Positions 8,893 through 17,363 of a stretch of 56,121 nt of DNA are shown one piece after another (the stretch's first letter is position 1; every line of letters begins with the position of its first letter). A program made the position numbers and the translations under genes. The notes under the pieces are model-generated. The model was not told the origin of the DNA. It saw only the letters and a list, made by a program, of their open reading frames with translations, and made no database searches. The stretch is from contig NZ_JAECZC010000097.1 in the NCBI RefSeq assembly GCF_016056305.1, positions 1-56,121 on the forward strand, in the 5' to 3' direction. This DNA comes from Amazonocrinis nigriterrae CENA67. GTDB taxonomy: Bacteria > Cyanobacteriota > Cyanobacteriia > Cyanobacteriales > Nostocaceae.

Positions 8893-9945
8893 TTATGTAT
8901 TGACTTTTTTGACACAGCGTGTGCCTTTACCACCTTCTTGGCAGTTGTCAAACGTGATTTTTTTATTGATAATTTCTTGTTGCGTCTTTAGGGCTTTTTG
9001 CTTGACTGCTTCTGGTACTGCTTTACCAAATTTACCTAAATTTAGTATATCTGGCTTTTCTAGCCCAATTGTATATATTTGACCTTTTAACTGTTTTTTT
9101 TGTGCTAGTTCTGCAAGGTAGGTGATTCCTAAATCTAACCGTTTAATAGCGCTTGTCAAAACAGCTTTGGGGGCCACATCTAACTGGTCTTTAGTGTTGC
9201 CAAAAGCATAAACTCCTTTGTCACTTGCAGTTTGTAAAACTACGTTGGAAGCATTATCTAACCATTGATAAATTACATCTGCGCCGGAAGAAATCAAAGC
9301 CAAAGTCGCCTCTTTCCCCTTAGCAACATCATTCCAATCACCTGTGAAAGTAGAAGTAATTTGGATATTTGGTTTAACTGATTTTGCCCCTAGTTCAAAT
9401 CCCCGTAATTCTTCCTCTGTTGCTGCAAATTTTTCGCCTGCAATGTAAGCAATTTTGTTGGATTTTGTGATGGAAGCGCCAATAATACCGCACAAGTAGC
9501 TGGCTTGCAGGTGGTCTATTCGTAAAGAGGCAATATTTTCTCCTTTAAGATTACCATTTACACCAACAAAAAATGTATTGGGAAACTGTGAAGCGACTTG
9601 TTCCACGGCTGCATCAAATTGTCCACCGTGGGCAAATATCAAATTATAGCCTCTACGAGCAAAATCTGTAAGGGCTTCTGTTTGATCTGCTTGTGCGACT
9701 TGTTCCACATAGGCGATGTCTGCACCTAGTCTTTGTTTTGCTAGCTTCACTCCCTCGTAACCAGATTGATTCCAAGCTTTATCGGTGATGACTCCAGGGA
9801 GGGCGATCGCTATTTTAAACCCTTGACCGCTCCCAGATGTGGCTGTCTTGGTTGGATTGTTACTGCAAGCTTTCAGCAATAAGCTAGTAGCAAAGGTAGC
9901 TGAACCATACAAAACAAATCTACGCCGACTGAAATTTCTCATCAT
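8893..9945 (-). CDS. BMP (PnrA/BmpA)-family substrate-binding lipoprotein
   Basis: Predicted periplasmic receptor of the basic membrane protein family; characterised members bind purine nucleosides. The N-terminus carries a twin-arginine-like SRRRFVLYG followed by a hydrophobic stretch and lipobox LLKAC, suggesting Tat export and lipid anchoring. The family start of the mature domain is visible (KIAIALPGVITDKAWNQSGYEG), and DADVIYQ-like and GNTKDQ segments follow. At 350 residues it has family length. Two ATGs are adjacent (9945 and 9942). It is first in a minus-strand run with the double ATPase. The gene starts 103 bases from the divergent DoxX-like gene, so promoters for both probably lie in 9946-10048. 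A ureidoglycolate lyase family gene nearby makes a purine link attractive but unproven. Confidence 0.9.
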   Translation of the reverse strand: MMRNFSRRRFVLYGSATFATSLLLKACSNNPTKTATSGSGQGFKIAIALPGVITDKAWNQSGYEGVKLAKQRLGADIAYVEQVAQADQTEALTDFARRGYNLIFAHGGQFDAAVEQVASQFPNTFFVGVNGNLKGENIASLRIDHLQASYLCGIIGASITKSNKIAYIAGEKFAATEEELRGFELGAKSVKPNIQITSTFTGDWNDVAKGKEATLALISSGADVIYQWLDNASNVVLQTASDKGVYAFGNTKDQLDVAPKAVLTSAIKRLDLGITYLAELAQKKQLKGQIYTIGLEKPDILNLGKFGKAVPEAVKQKALKTQQEIINKKITFDNCQEGGKGTRCVKKVNT

Positions 9946-10048
9946 ACACCAGCCTGATAAGTGATATTCCTACTATTGACCGAAGACAGACCGACACCAA
10001 CCAATAACACTGAAATAGTTAGGTCAAGTGTAAAATCAGGTGAAACCC

Positions 10049-10483
10049 ATGAGCAAAAATAAGGAACTGTTCCGTGTCATCCTTGCAGTATCTATTATCA
10101 TAGTTGGAGTCACACACTTTGTTGTGCCAGAACAATATGTCAAAATTGTGCCACCGCAACTTCCTTATCCTTTAGGATTAGTTTATCTCAGCGGCTTTTA
10201 TGAAATTTTGGGCGGTATTGGGTTATTAGTCCCGCCTGTCAGCCAAGCAGCTGCTTGGGGACTTTTTGTGCTTTTTATTGCTGTTTACCCAGCCAATATC
10301 AATATGGCGGTGAACCTGATTAAGGTTGACCATATACCAAATTCACCTTGGGTTCACGTAGTCAGACTTCCTTTGCAAGCAGTTTTACTTGCTTGGGCTT
10401 GGTGGTATACAAAACCTTCAGATAAAGAAAAACAAGCTTCTCTGATTCCTAAATCACTGATTCCCAAAGAATTAGAATGGTAA
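10049..10483 (+). CDS. DoxX-like small integral membrane protein
   Basis: About 144 residues with four predicted membrane helices (roughly 8-25, 45-65, 70-90 and 110-128), resembling DoxX/DoxD-type proteins. Visible landmarks are GVTHFVVPEQYVKIVP near the first helix and GFYEILGGIGLLVP in the second. Biochemical role unknown; relatives are tied to redox or quinone processes, but nothing here fixes the function. The frame also offers GTG at 10040, but an AGG Shine-Dalgarno-like sequence at 10038-10040 is well placed for ATG at 10049, so that start is preferred. It is divergent from the BMP gene. Confidence 0.75.
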   Translation: MSKNKELFRVILAVSIIIVGVTHFVVPEQYVKIVPPQLPYPLGLVYLSGFYEILGGIGLLVPPVSQAAAWGLFVLFIAVYPANINMAVNLIKVDHIPNSPWVHVVRLPLQAVLLAWAWWYTKPSDKEKQASLIPKSLIPKELEW

Positions 10484-10617
10484 TACCATTTTAGATTTTA
10501 TATTTTAGAGCCAGTCGCGTGAGTGAGTCTCTTAACTTTTCCCTTAACTGGCGTGATTGTGAAAGATTTACTAGTAATCGTATTGAGCTTTTTATCAGTC
10601 GCAATTCTTTTTCAAAT

Positions 10618-10626
10618 TGGTATAAT
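10618..10626 (+). promoter_or_regulatory. possible extended -10 promoter of the ureidoglycolate lyase gene
   Basis: TGGTATAAT combines a perfect TATAAT with an upstream TGN. Transcription would start about 25 bases before the ATG at 10659. No good -35 box is seen, which fits an extended -10 promoter. No Shine-Dalgarno sequence is visible in the AT-rich leader. Confidence 0.5.
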
Positions 10627-10658
10627 TTGTAATTATTTTCAACAAATCAATATATTTT

Positions 10659-11153
10659 ATGAGTACATCAAAAACAGTGCAACAATTGCAAGCTGAATGG
10701 ATTACACGAGAAAATTTTCAGCGTTATGGACAGGTGATTTTTGCTAGTCAAGATGGTAAAGGTTTTGATGCAGAAGATGCTCAATTAAACTTGCAAAATG
10801 GAACTCCGCGATTTTATATTATGCGCCTGGATAAGCGAGGGCGGAAATTCCATAAAATTACTCGTCATGTACAATGTACTCAATGTTTAGGTTCCTTGGA
10901 AGGGAAAGACTGGTTTATTGCAGTTTGTCCTCCTCATAATGATGTGAATGAACCAGTGTTAGATGAAATTGCTGCTTTCCGTATTCCGGGAAATTGTTTT
11001 ATCAAGTTAAATGAAGGAACTTGGCACGCGGGGCCATATTTTGAGCATGATGTAGTGGATTTTTATAATTTAGAACTCGCGGATACAAATGTGGTGGATC
11101 ATTTCACCCACGATTTTCTCAAAAGTCATCAATTGGAGTTTGAGATGGTGTAG
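10659..11153 (+). CDS. ureidoglycolate lyase family protein
   Basis: 164-residue protein of the AllA/ureidoglycolate lyase cupin family, which releases urea and glyoxylate from ureidoglycolate late in purine and allantoin breakdown. Family landmarks are the N-terminal FQRYGQVI (near 20), HVQCTQCLGSLEG (near 70), the conserved IAVCPP, AFRIPG and the cupin stretch WHAGPYFEH (near 126-134) with likely metal ligands. Length matches the family. No other allantoin genes lie beside it, but a BMP-family (possibly purine nucleoside) receptor gene is 0.7 kb away on the other strand. Family confidence is good; the exact substrate is inferred. Confidence 0.82.
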   Translation: MSTSKTVQQLQAEWITRENFQRYGQVIFASQDGKGFDAEDAQLNLQNGTPRFYIMRLDKRGRKFHKITRHVQCTQCLGSLEGKDWFIAVCPPHNDVNEPVLDEIAAFRIPGNCFIKLNEGTWHAGPYFEHDVVDFYNLELADTNVVDHFTHDFLKSHQLEFEMV

Positions 11154-11247
11154 GTGAGAGAAGAGTTGAATTAGGTAGAAATGAGGTAGCGATCGCCTGA
11201 TTGGATATTTGCGATTAACTGATAGGTTTAATCAAATTTCTGAAACT

Positions 11248-11302
11248 ATAAACTCAGCACTAGAGGCAATGATGATGTGATTACCTCTAGTGCTGAGTTT
11301 AT
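11248..11302. repeat. perfect 19-bp inverted repeat with 17-base loop
   Basis: Arms ATAAACTCAGCACTAGAGG at 11248-11266 and its exact complement at 11284-11302. No T-run follows, so a simple intrinsic terminator is less likely; a mobile-element end, a MITE remnant or an RNA hairpin are alternatives. Confidence 0.75.
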
Positions 11303-12017
11303 GTATCTATTTGAGTAGAAATTATATAGAGAAGTGGAAGATTTGAGTCAAAGATAAACCCTAGTAATGAGATATACCCTAGTAAAAGGTAACAGCACAA
11401 AGGGGAGGGTAACGAAACCATCCACTAGTGCATTATCACTAGAAATAGCAGAGATTACCCGCAGGCGTATTATCATTACGAGTTTTGGAATCAGAACGAT
11501 CACCTTGTGAAGTTATAGAACTACATTCCCAAGCGTCTGCTGAACTAGATTCAGGAGATAGAGCAAGAAAAAGCGCCTGTTAGGAAGATTTTTCAGGTAT
11601 TGGGTGATGAAATCATGATTTTGAGTTATCACAGTCAACAAGACTATATGAAGCTTTTATAAACTTAATTATTGCTTGTGCGAAGAGATCTTCATCTTAA
11701 TATATAGGAATATTTTATGTATTTTTTAATACAACTTTTTATCATAAAATCATGACTTATGCAAAAATAAATTGCTTTTTTTTCAATTAAACTATGCGTT
11801 TTTAGCAAGATAAAAGCGAGATTTATCTCCTTATTTTCTTTTTAATAAGCAAATAAAATACCTTCAGAGGAAAAATAAGTTTAAAAATATACTTATGTTA
11901 GATATGTATAAGTATTTGTATTAGTTAAATAATTTAAGATTCAGTAAAAATGCTTATTTAACATAGAAATAGTGATAAATAATCATAGTGAATGTCAAAA
12001 ACTGAATGGAAATTGAT

Positions 12018-12024
12018 AGGAGGT
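12018..12024 (+). promoter_or_regulatory. strong Shine-Dalgarno AGGAGGT deciding the start
   Basis: AGGAGGT lies six bases before ATG 12031, which makes that codon the likely start of the asparagine-synthetase-like gene instead of the upstream ATG at 11992. Confidence 0.85.
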
Positions 12025-12030
12025 AATGTG

Positions 12031-13560
12031 ATGACATATAAAGATTTATTGTTTAGACGACAATTTTTGATCACACCTGACAGATGTGAAGAGCTTGAGC
12101 ATTGGCAACATAAAACCCTTGGTAAGTTTCATATTTACGCTCACCCTGATATTGAGCTTAATGTTATTGATGAAAATCATGAAAAGCCTAAAATGGCTTT
12201 GATCGGATACATGATTGATCCAAATTTTCCAGAGCAAACGAACATTGATATATTAAGAAGTATCTATAATTCCATAAACTCCATCGATGGAATTTGTAAA
12301 TATTTATATGATATGGCAGGACGATTTGTCTTAGTAATAGATGATCCGAAAGATACATTTATTTTTCATGATGCCTGCGGTTTACGAAGCGTTTTTTATA
12401 CTCAAGAAGGAAAGTCAACTTACATTGGTTCTCAACCTCTGGTCTTTAAATATGTAATGCCGATCAAATATGATGAAAGATTTCATATTTACAACGAATC
12501 TAAGTACAAAAAGAGCAATATCGAACATTGGATACCAAGTGGGTGTTCTCTTTTTAAAGACATTTTTCATCTAGTGCCCAATCACTATTTACGATTATCT
12601 ACTTTTGAACAAGTACGATATTGGCCAAATAAAGAATTGCAAGATGAGCCTCTTGAGTATGTCGCAGGAAAAGTATCTGAGTTGTTAGAGAGGTTAATGA
12701 AAGCAGGTAATTATAGGTTTTCATTAGCTTTTTCTTTAACGGCTGGATTTGATTCTCGAACTCTACTTAGCGCCTGTAAAGCTATTGCACCAGACATTTA
12801 TTTCTACACGCTTCAATATCGTAAATTAACATTGTTGGCACATGATATAGCAATCCCAAACAAATTGTTGGGTTCACTTGGTTATGATCATCATGTAATA
12901 GATTGTAGAAAAAAAACTGATCCATCATTTGCTCAGGTCTATGCACTAAATACACCAATATCCCACAATAATGATTGGGGCGATATAGCCTATGGAATGA
13001 TGGTAGGTGGTTATCCTTCAGATAGGATAGCTGTTAAAGGAAATTGTTCAGAAGCAGGTCGTTCTTATTATCGTACTCTTTATGAGACAACAGGAAATCA
13101 TCAACCTCTTGAAACTCCAGAACAGATTATCGATTTAATACAAAGAGGATGGTATGAAATTCCTTTTGTGTGCGAACAAATAAGGGATTGGTACAATCAA
13201 ACAAAACCAGTATCTGAGGTCAGCGGAATAGATATACTTGACCTGTTTTTTTGGGAACACCGAATGGGAAGTTGGCAAGCTCAAAGTCAGCTTGAATGGG
13301 ATCTTGTACAGGAAGTATACACTCCTTTTAATCACAGACGTTTGCTGGAAATAATGCTCAGTACTCCAATAAAATACCGACGCGCCCCAGAGCATTTATT
13401 ACATAAGGAAATATGCAAGACTCTTTGGCCTCAAGTTCTGGAACAACCGATTAATCCTCCTTCTCCTGTAAAAGACTGGTTTAAAAACAATTTTGAGCGG
13501 CTCGGATTAGAGAAAGTAGCAAGAATAATTTACACAGGCGTTGTTTCACAAATAGGCTAA
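12031..13560 (+). CDS. asparagine-synthetase-like ATP-pyrophosphatase protein
   Basis: 509 residues from the preferred ATG 12031. The C-terminal half has an ATP-pyrophosphatase loop (SLTAGFDSRTLL, near residue 238), the place of SGGxDS in asparagine synthetase B. The N-terminal half resembles the glutaminase fold (MAGRFVLVIDD, DACGLRSVFY) but the protein starts MTYK, so the catalytic Cys2 needed for glutamine hydrolysis is missing. It therefore probably uses ammonia or adenylates another carboxylate; relatives occur in cell-surface polysaccharide and peptide-modification clusters. The gene is AT-rich, has no HIP1 octamer, and sits alone among decayed fragments, which suggests horizontal origin. 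A glycosyltransferase gene lies 1.8 kb downstream on the other strand. Confidence 0.78.
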   Translation: MTYKDLLFRRQFLITPDRCEELEHWQHKTLGKFHIYAHPDIELNVIDENHEKPKMALIGYMIDPNFPEQTNIDILRSIYNSINSIDGICKYLYDMAGRFVLVIDDPKDTFIFHDACGLRSVFYTQEGKSTYIGSQPLVFKYVMPIKYDERFHIYNESKYKKSNIEHWIPSGCSLFKDIFHLVPNHYLRLSTFEQVRYWPNKELQDEPLEYVAGKVSELLERLMKAGNYRFSLAFSLTAGFDSRTLLSACKAIAPDIYFYTLQYRKLTLLAHDIAIPNKLLGSLGYDHHVIDCRKKTDPSFAQVYALNTPISHNNDWGDIAYGMMVGGYPSDRIAVKGNCSEAGRSYYRTLYETTGNHQPLETPEQIIDLIQRGWYEIPFVCEQIRDWYNQTKPVSEVSGIDILDLFFWEHRMGSWQAQSQLEWDLVQEVYTPFNHRRLLEIMLSTPIKYRRAPEHLLHKEICKTLWPQVLEQPINPPSPVKDWFKNNFERLGLEKVARIIYTGVVSQIG

Positions 13561-14318
13561 ACTGCTGAGAGAGCGAGGCAAGCAAGGTCTTGATGTTAAC
13601 GCAGAATTAGGGTGATAACAAGAATACATTCCATCACCAAGTGATGCTGTGATGACGGAGTAAAAACTTTTCACAGATCGCAATGTGTATTTTGCTAAAA
13701 CCAGAGAACAACTAGCAAATGGTGAGTTTGAATTTAAAGCGGAAGATTTGCCTAACATAATAGTAATTATTTACTGCTAGTAGAGACTTTAGTACTATCC
13801 ATAAGGGGTCTACGGAGTTTTTGCAGCGAGTCTCAATTTACTCTTGATTTTCATAAAGGTAGTCTTCTAAGTCATTTAGACCCACCTTTGCAGTGTCTTT
13901 GCCTTTAAATAAACTGTAGGCATAGTATATCTTCATTAGCCTCTTTCTATTTTATTCATGTTTGCTGTTGTAAGCTAATCGTCATTCATTTTTCCGGGGT
14001 GAGTTGCTTGTGGTAAGCGGTTCAGCTTTGGGGTTATGCAACTTAAATGCTCATTAGCTTATCCAAGAAAGAGGCTGACAGGAAGAGGCATTTTTCTGCT
14101 TGATATCAAAAATTTTTTACTAAAATTGTGCGCTTGCTCTCAATTTTTATCTCTTTGAATCTTGCAATTTCACCCATTGAGCAGGAACAAAACAGCCCTG
14201 CTCTCCAAACCTCTCCCCGAAGGGGAAAGAGGCTTTGAAACCCCCATTTCCTCGTAGGGAAGGGAGGGTAGCGGGGTTAGGTTCGGAAGCTTTTGTTGTT
14301 AGTAATAATACTTTTTAA
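13561..14318. other. degenerate region with coding fragments
   Basis: No intact long gene. On the plus strand 13664-13780 encodes 38 codons (start LFTDRNVYFAKTREQLANG) after an in-frame TAA, so it looks like the tail of a decayed gene that I cannot name. A small minus-strand ORF lies at 13838-13936. A hairpin CCTCTCCCC-GAA-GGGGAAAGAGG at 14210-14232 belongs to a kind of repeat common between cyanobacterial genes; a similar one is at 47375. Confidence 0.5.
13838..13936 (-). CDS. candidate 32-residue protein
   Basis: ATG at 13936 preceded by AAGAGG three bases upstream. The product begins MKIYYAYSLFKGKD and ends YENQE; it is hydrophilic with no signal peptide. Not recognised. The purine-rich leader and plausible composition support it weakly; it could equally be a fragment of a decayed gene in this degenerate area. 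Confidence 0.3.
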   Translation of the reverse strand: MKIYYAYSLFKGKDTAKVGLNDLEDYLYENQE

Positions 14319-14398
14319 ACATCCTCTAAGCGTTGGGTTGTAGAGCGAACTTTTGGTTGGTTTAATTGGTGTCGGTATTTAAGCAAGGATAATGAATT
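14319..14398 (+). pseudogene. C-terminal fragment of an IS5-type transposase
   Basis: After an in-frame stop at 14316-14318 the frame reads KRWVVERTFGWFNWCRYLSK, the well-known C-terminal region of IS5-group DDE transposases (catalytic Glu in WVVERTF). The remainder of the transposase is absent. Around NEF (near 14395) the similarity ends and the frame continues without a stop into the desaturase fragment. The flanking 19-mer at 14311-14329 recurs with one mismatch at 15076-15094. Confidence 0.72.
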
Positions 14399-14405
14399 CC
14401 GCCTA

Positions 14406-14816
14406 ATGGTTGGTTTAATCATCCTTATGTTCATCTTGTCTGTTGCTTTGCAAACCTCGTTTTTTCTAGATGTCTGGCTTCTTCCTCTGCTGCTAGGTGC
14501 TGCACCTATACATGCTTTAATTGAATTACCAGAACACTTAGGTTGCAATAGTAGTACAACAAATTTGTTCAAGAATACTCGAACTATTAGAACTAATAAG
14601 TTTGTTGAATGGTTTACAAATGGTAATAATTGGCATGTAGAGCATCACGAAAATCCAGCAGTGCCTATGGAGTATCTTCGTGAACGGCACAAGCAGCTTG
14701 CACCTAAGATCGAGTACCTAGAACCTTCCTACCGAGAATTTTACAGGAAATTCTTTAGAGATTTGATTAGTCGAAGCTTTAGAGGTGAAAGTAGCCAAGC
14801 CGCATTTAAAAATTAG
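14406..14816 (+). pseudogene. 3' fragment of a fatty acid desaturase gene
   Basis: The 136-residue ORF holds two hydrophobic stretches and the third histidine box of membrane fatty acid desaturases (NNWHVEHHENPAVP, near residue 75), then the usual Met-Glu-Tyr-Leu-Arg segment. A complete desaturase of this family is about 250-350 residues; the first two histidine boxes are missing, so it cannot be active. The ATG at 14406 is internal: the frame is open upstream into an IS5-type transposase tail, giving a chimeric ORF. It is followed by a strong terminator at 14866-14906, perhaps the original one of the desaturase gene. Confidence 0.75.
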
Positions 14817-14847
14817 GGACTTCCAGAAAATAAAATATACAATATCT

Positions 14848-14866
14848 AATAATGATAATCATTACA
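14848..14866. promoter_or_regulatory. Fur-box-like palindrome
   Basis: AATAATGATAATCATTACA matches the classical 19-bp Fur consensus at 16 of 19 positions. It lies between the desaturase fragment and a terminator, with no intact gene directly downstream, so it may be a relic or a chance AT-rich palindrome. Confidence 0.35.
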
Positions 14867-14906
14867 AAAAGGATAGAGGCTGCCGCAGGCAGCCTCTATC
14901 CTTTTT
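14866..14906. terminator. strong intrinsic terminator, perfect 19-bp stem
   Basis: Arms AAAAAGGATAGAGGCTGCC (14866-14884) and complement (14888-14906) around loop GCA, with A-run and T-run at the ends, so it can work in both directions. It lies 50 bases after the desaturase fragment. Confidence 0.88.
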
Positions 14907-15336
14907 ATAGTAAATTCGAGAATGATTAGATTGTTGGGTAGAAAAAGGTGTCTATTAATTTCTACTGCTGCCATGTCAGGTTGCTAGGATATGCTTTAGT
15001 CATTCGCTCACGAGGTGCTGATTATTATACAAATTTCAGCTTAAGCCTTGTGGGTTTTCTTACAACAGTCTCCCACTTTTAAAACATCCTCTAAATTCCT
15101 GTCATGATTCAAATTTTTTGTAGCTGCGATCGAACATTATTTATTAGTGTATTTATTAGTGTGTTCTCTTCCATCAGCAATCCCACACTATCGATGATTA
15201 GGCTGATTGCGTTTGTCGAAAAATTTATAGAAATTGACTCTAGCCATTACATTAAAAATATAGGAACACGAACTATTATTATCAACTGAGCTTGCAGATA
15301 CTTTGATTAGAAATCTTCTTTAACTAATACAAATTT
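14907..15336. other. gene-poor stretch
   Basis: No supported gene. It contains a second copy of the transposase-derived 19-mer (CTTTTAAAACATCCTCTAA, 15076-15094), pointing to IS debris. A 61-codon frame at 15104-15289 is AT-rich, low in complexity and not convincing. Confidence 0.5.
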
Positions 15337-16623
15337 TCAAATATCAACAACTGATTTTTGAGATTTTAATCTTCGTGTGCTATCCAAAGTTGATGTTCTA
15401 GTAACTACATTAAAAAATAGCTCTTCATATTGCTTAATCGCATATTCAAAAGAATAGCGTTCGACAGCAAATTCTCTGCCTTTGTGACCTAGCTGTGCCG
15501 CCAGTGCCGGATTATTATATAAATCCAGTACCGCCTCCGCCAAGGCTGAAGGTGACTCTGGTTCTACAATCATACCGCCGCCACTCTCTGTGATTGCCTT
15601 AGCAGCCGTACCAGTCGCAGGTACCGAAGCCACTATTGGGCGACCGCTTGCCAGCAACAGTGGTATTTTGGAAGGCATATTGAAGGAAATGACATTACGC
15701 TTTTGCACAATCAACCCTACATCAGCAGCTGCTAGCATTTGTGGTAATTGTTCTCGCGGCTGCAACGGCAATAGCAAAACATTATCTGCTCCACAGGACA
15801 AACAATATTCTTGCAATCTTGCCAAGGCTGTTGATTCGCCAGCAATCACAAAGACAATATCTTGAATGTGACGCAATAGTGCAGCGGCGGCTACTACTGT
15901 CTCTAAACCTTGCGTCAGGGCGATATTACCAGAGTACATCACTACAAATTTGCCATCTAGCTGATGAGCAGATTTCCATTGGTTTTTCTCCTTGGCTAAG
16001 GGGCGAATGAAATTCACATTTACCCAATTGGAAATGCAAACTATTTTTTTGGCAGGTACTCCCTTTGTCACCAAATTTTCAAAAAAACCATCGGCTATCA
16101 CACTGATGTTTTGTGCGTTGTGATATGCAAATTTCTCTAAGGCTTCACAGGCTTTTATCATCCATTTATTTTTCATTAAGCCCACGCGCACTGCTGCTTC
16201 TGGCAAAATGTCTTGTACATTCAGCACTACTGGGCATTTATATAATTTCCCTAGTAAAGCTGCTGGCAGTGAAACCAGTAGCGGTGGCACTGTTAAGAGA
16301 ATCACATCTGGTCGCTTGCCATTGAAGGCTTGTGGTAAGCTTGTAACTATAAAACTCAACTCTAACAGTAGTCGATCTACAAGATTGGGTTTGGATTTTA
16401 TTCGTAGATAACTGCGCTGGACTGTGACGCCATTGCTTTTTTCTGTGAGATACCACTTTCCCTGATAGCCTGGATATATCTGGCGTTGAGGATAGTTTGG
16501 CATCCCTGTTATTACCCGCACTTGATGACCTCGTTCTACCAGTCCTTCTGCCAGTTCTGTCATTAAGGGTGCGATTCCGATCGGCTCTGGATGATAGTTG
16601 TAGGAATAAATCAGAATGTGCAT
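15337..16623 (-). CDS. WcaI-like family 4 glycosyltransferase
   Basis: 428-residue GT-B glycosyltransferase close to the colanic-acid WcaI group, which adds sugars from nucleotide donors to lipid-linked exopolysaccharide precursors at the cytoplasmic membrane. Visible features: N-terminal HILIYSYNYHPEPIGIAPLM with GLVERGHQV, a membrane-associating segment near PDVILLTVPPLLVSLPAALL (105-125), the donor-domain entry VVMYSGNIALTQGLE (near 230), and the family-4 nucleotide-sugar site FNMPSKIPLLLASGRPIVAS followed by SGGGMIVEPE (near 330-370). Length is normal and the start MHILIY is the family start. No other polysaccharide gene is adjacent; an O-antigen-ligase-type gene lies 15 kb away. Confidence 0.9.
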   Translation of the reverse strand: MHILIYSYNYHPEPIGIAPLMTELAEGLVERGHQVRVITGMPNYPQRQIYPGYQGKWYLTEKSNGVTVQRSYLRIKSKPNLVDRLLLELSFIVTSLPQAFNGKRPDVILLTVPPLLVSLPAALLGKLYKCPVVLNVQDILPEAAVRVGLMKNKWMIKACEALEKFAYHNAQNISVIADGFFENLVTKGVPAKKIVCISNWVNVNFIRPLAKEKNQWKSAHQLDGKFVVMYSGNIALTQGLETVVAAAALLRHIQDIVFVIAGESTALARLQEYCLSCGADNVLLLPLQPREQLPQMLAAADVGLIVQKRNVISFNMPSKIPLLLASGRPIVASVPATGTAAKAITESGGGMIVEPESPSALAEAVLDLYNNPALAAQLGHKGREFAVERYSFEYAIKQYEELFFNVVTRTSTLDSTRRLKSQKSVVDI

Positions 16624-17363
16624 GATTTGTAAATTTTTTGAAGTCAGCCTCTGAGGCTCAGGTGTATTTTTAATATCAATAAATACTACTACTTTAATGA
16701 TTAACTACACCAGGGTGGAGAGAACCACTTATGACAGTTTATCAACTGCACAATCAGTCAGATAAAAATCAATACATGAGTCCTGTTGATACAAACTCCA
16801 ATTATTTATCGTGATATGCTTTATGATCTAGCTGGCTATTACAACAGTAGATTGGATTGCAGATTTTAATAAATGCTAAAAAATCTTCATATAAATTGTA
16901 TCATCTAAGCACAATTTGGGTGACTTTTTACTTCGTAAGTAAAATTTTTTTTATTTAATTCAAATAAATGGCCAAATATTCAAAAGTTAAATCATTTACA
17001 CTTTGCCTCAAATGTATCTATTTAAATATAGCCTTCTGATACGAGAAGACTAAGTAAAATTTGTGGTTCGTAATATTTTTACGTTTGACCCCAATCTCAA
17101 CAATGATTATGGTAAATAAAGCGCTAAAAGCGATTACTAGTAGTTTTTTCATAATCCTTCCGTTGAAAATTTGCGCTTGTGGGGCTAACCATCGCCACTT
17201 GCACAGGTTAACGGGCTGAGTCTTGGTTATTTAAAGCACTCTGCGCTCGATCAAGTCCTTGCTAAACTGTTTTGCATGGCATACATACGTCAGCATTACG
17301 GCGAGGTAAACTGTTGGAATTGACTGATAAAGTTGAGCTACGCAACGTTAAAAACATTGTCCT
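16624..17363. other. intergenic region between divergent glycosyltransferase and glyS
   Basis: 740 bases, AT-rich on the left and more balanced from 17160. A 27-codon ORF at 16731-16814 (starts MTVYQLHNQSD) follows a purine-rich GGTGGAG leader but is unsupported otherwise. Promoters for both neighbours should lie here. No RNA gene was recognised. Confidence 0.4.

Larger units (their letters stand above)
11154..12030. other. intergenic region before the asparagine-synthetase-like gene
   Basis: About 0.87 kb. It contains the last HIP1 octamer before a long gap (11189-11196), a strong hairpin (11248-11302), and a 44-codon open stretch at 11449-11583 that ends in TAG, has no start codon and looks coding-like but was not recognised; it may be a decayed gene. 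The rest, about 11650-11990, is very AT-rich and probably holds the promoter of the next gene. Confidence 0.5.

Noticed and set aside
10040-10048. GTG 10040 as start of the DoxX-like gene
   Set aside because: It overlaps the AGG that serves as ribosome binding site for ATG 10049.
11992-12030. ATG 11992 as start of the asparagine-synthetase-like gene
   Set aside because: AGGAGGT at 12018-12024 lies inside this extension and is ideally placed for ATG 12031.
15104-15289. 61-codon frame as a gene
   Set aside because: AT-driven, low complexity, no ribosome binding site, no recognisable motif.
17160-17363. Possible tRNA or RNA gene before glyS because of the more balanced composition
   Set aside because: No cloverleaf, T-loop GTTCRA motif or other recognisable structure could be traced.
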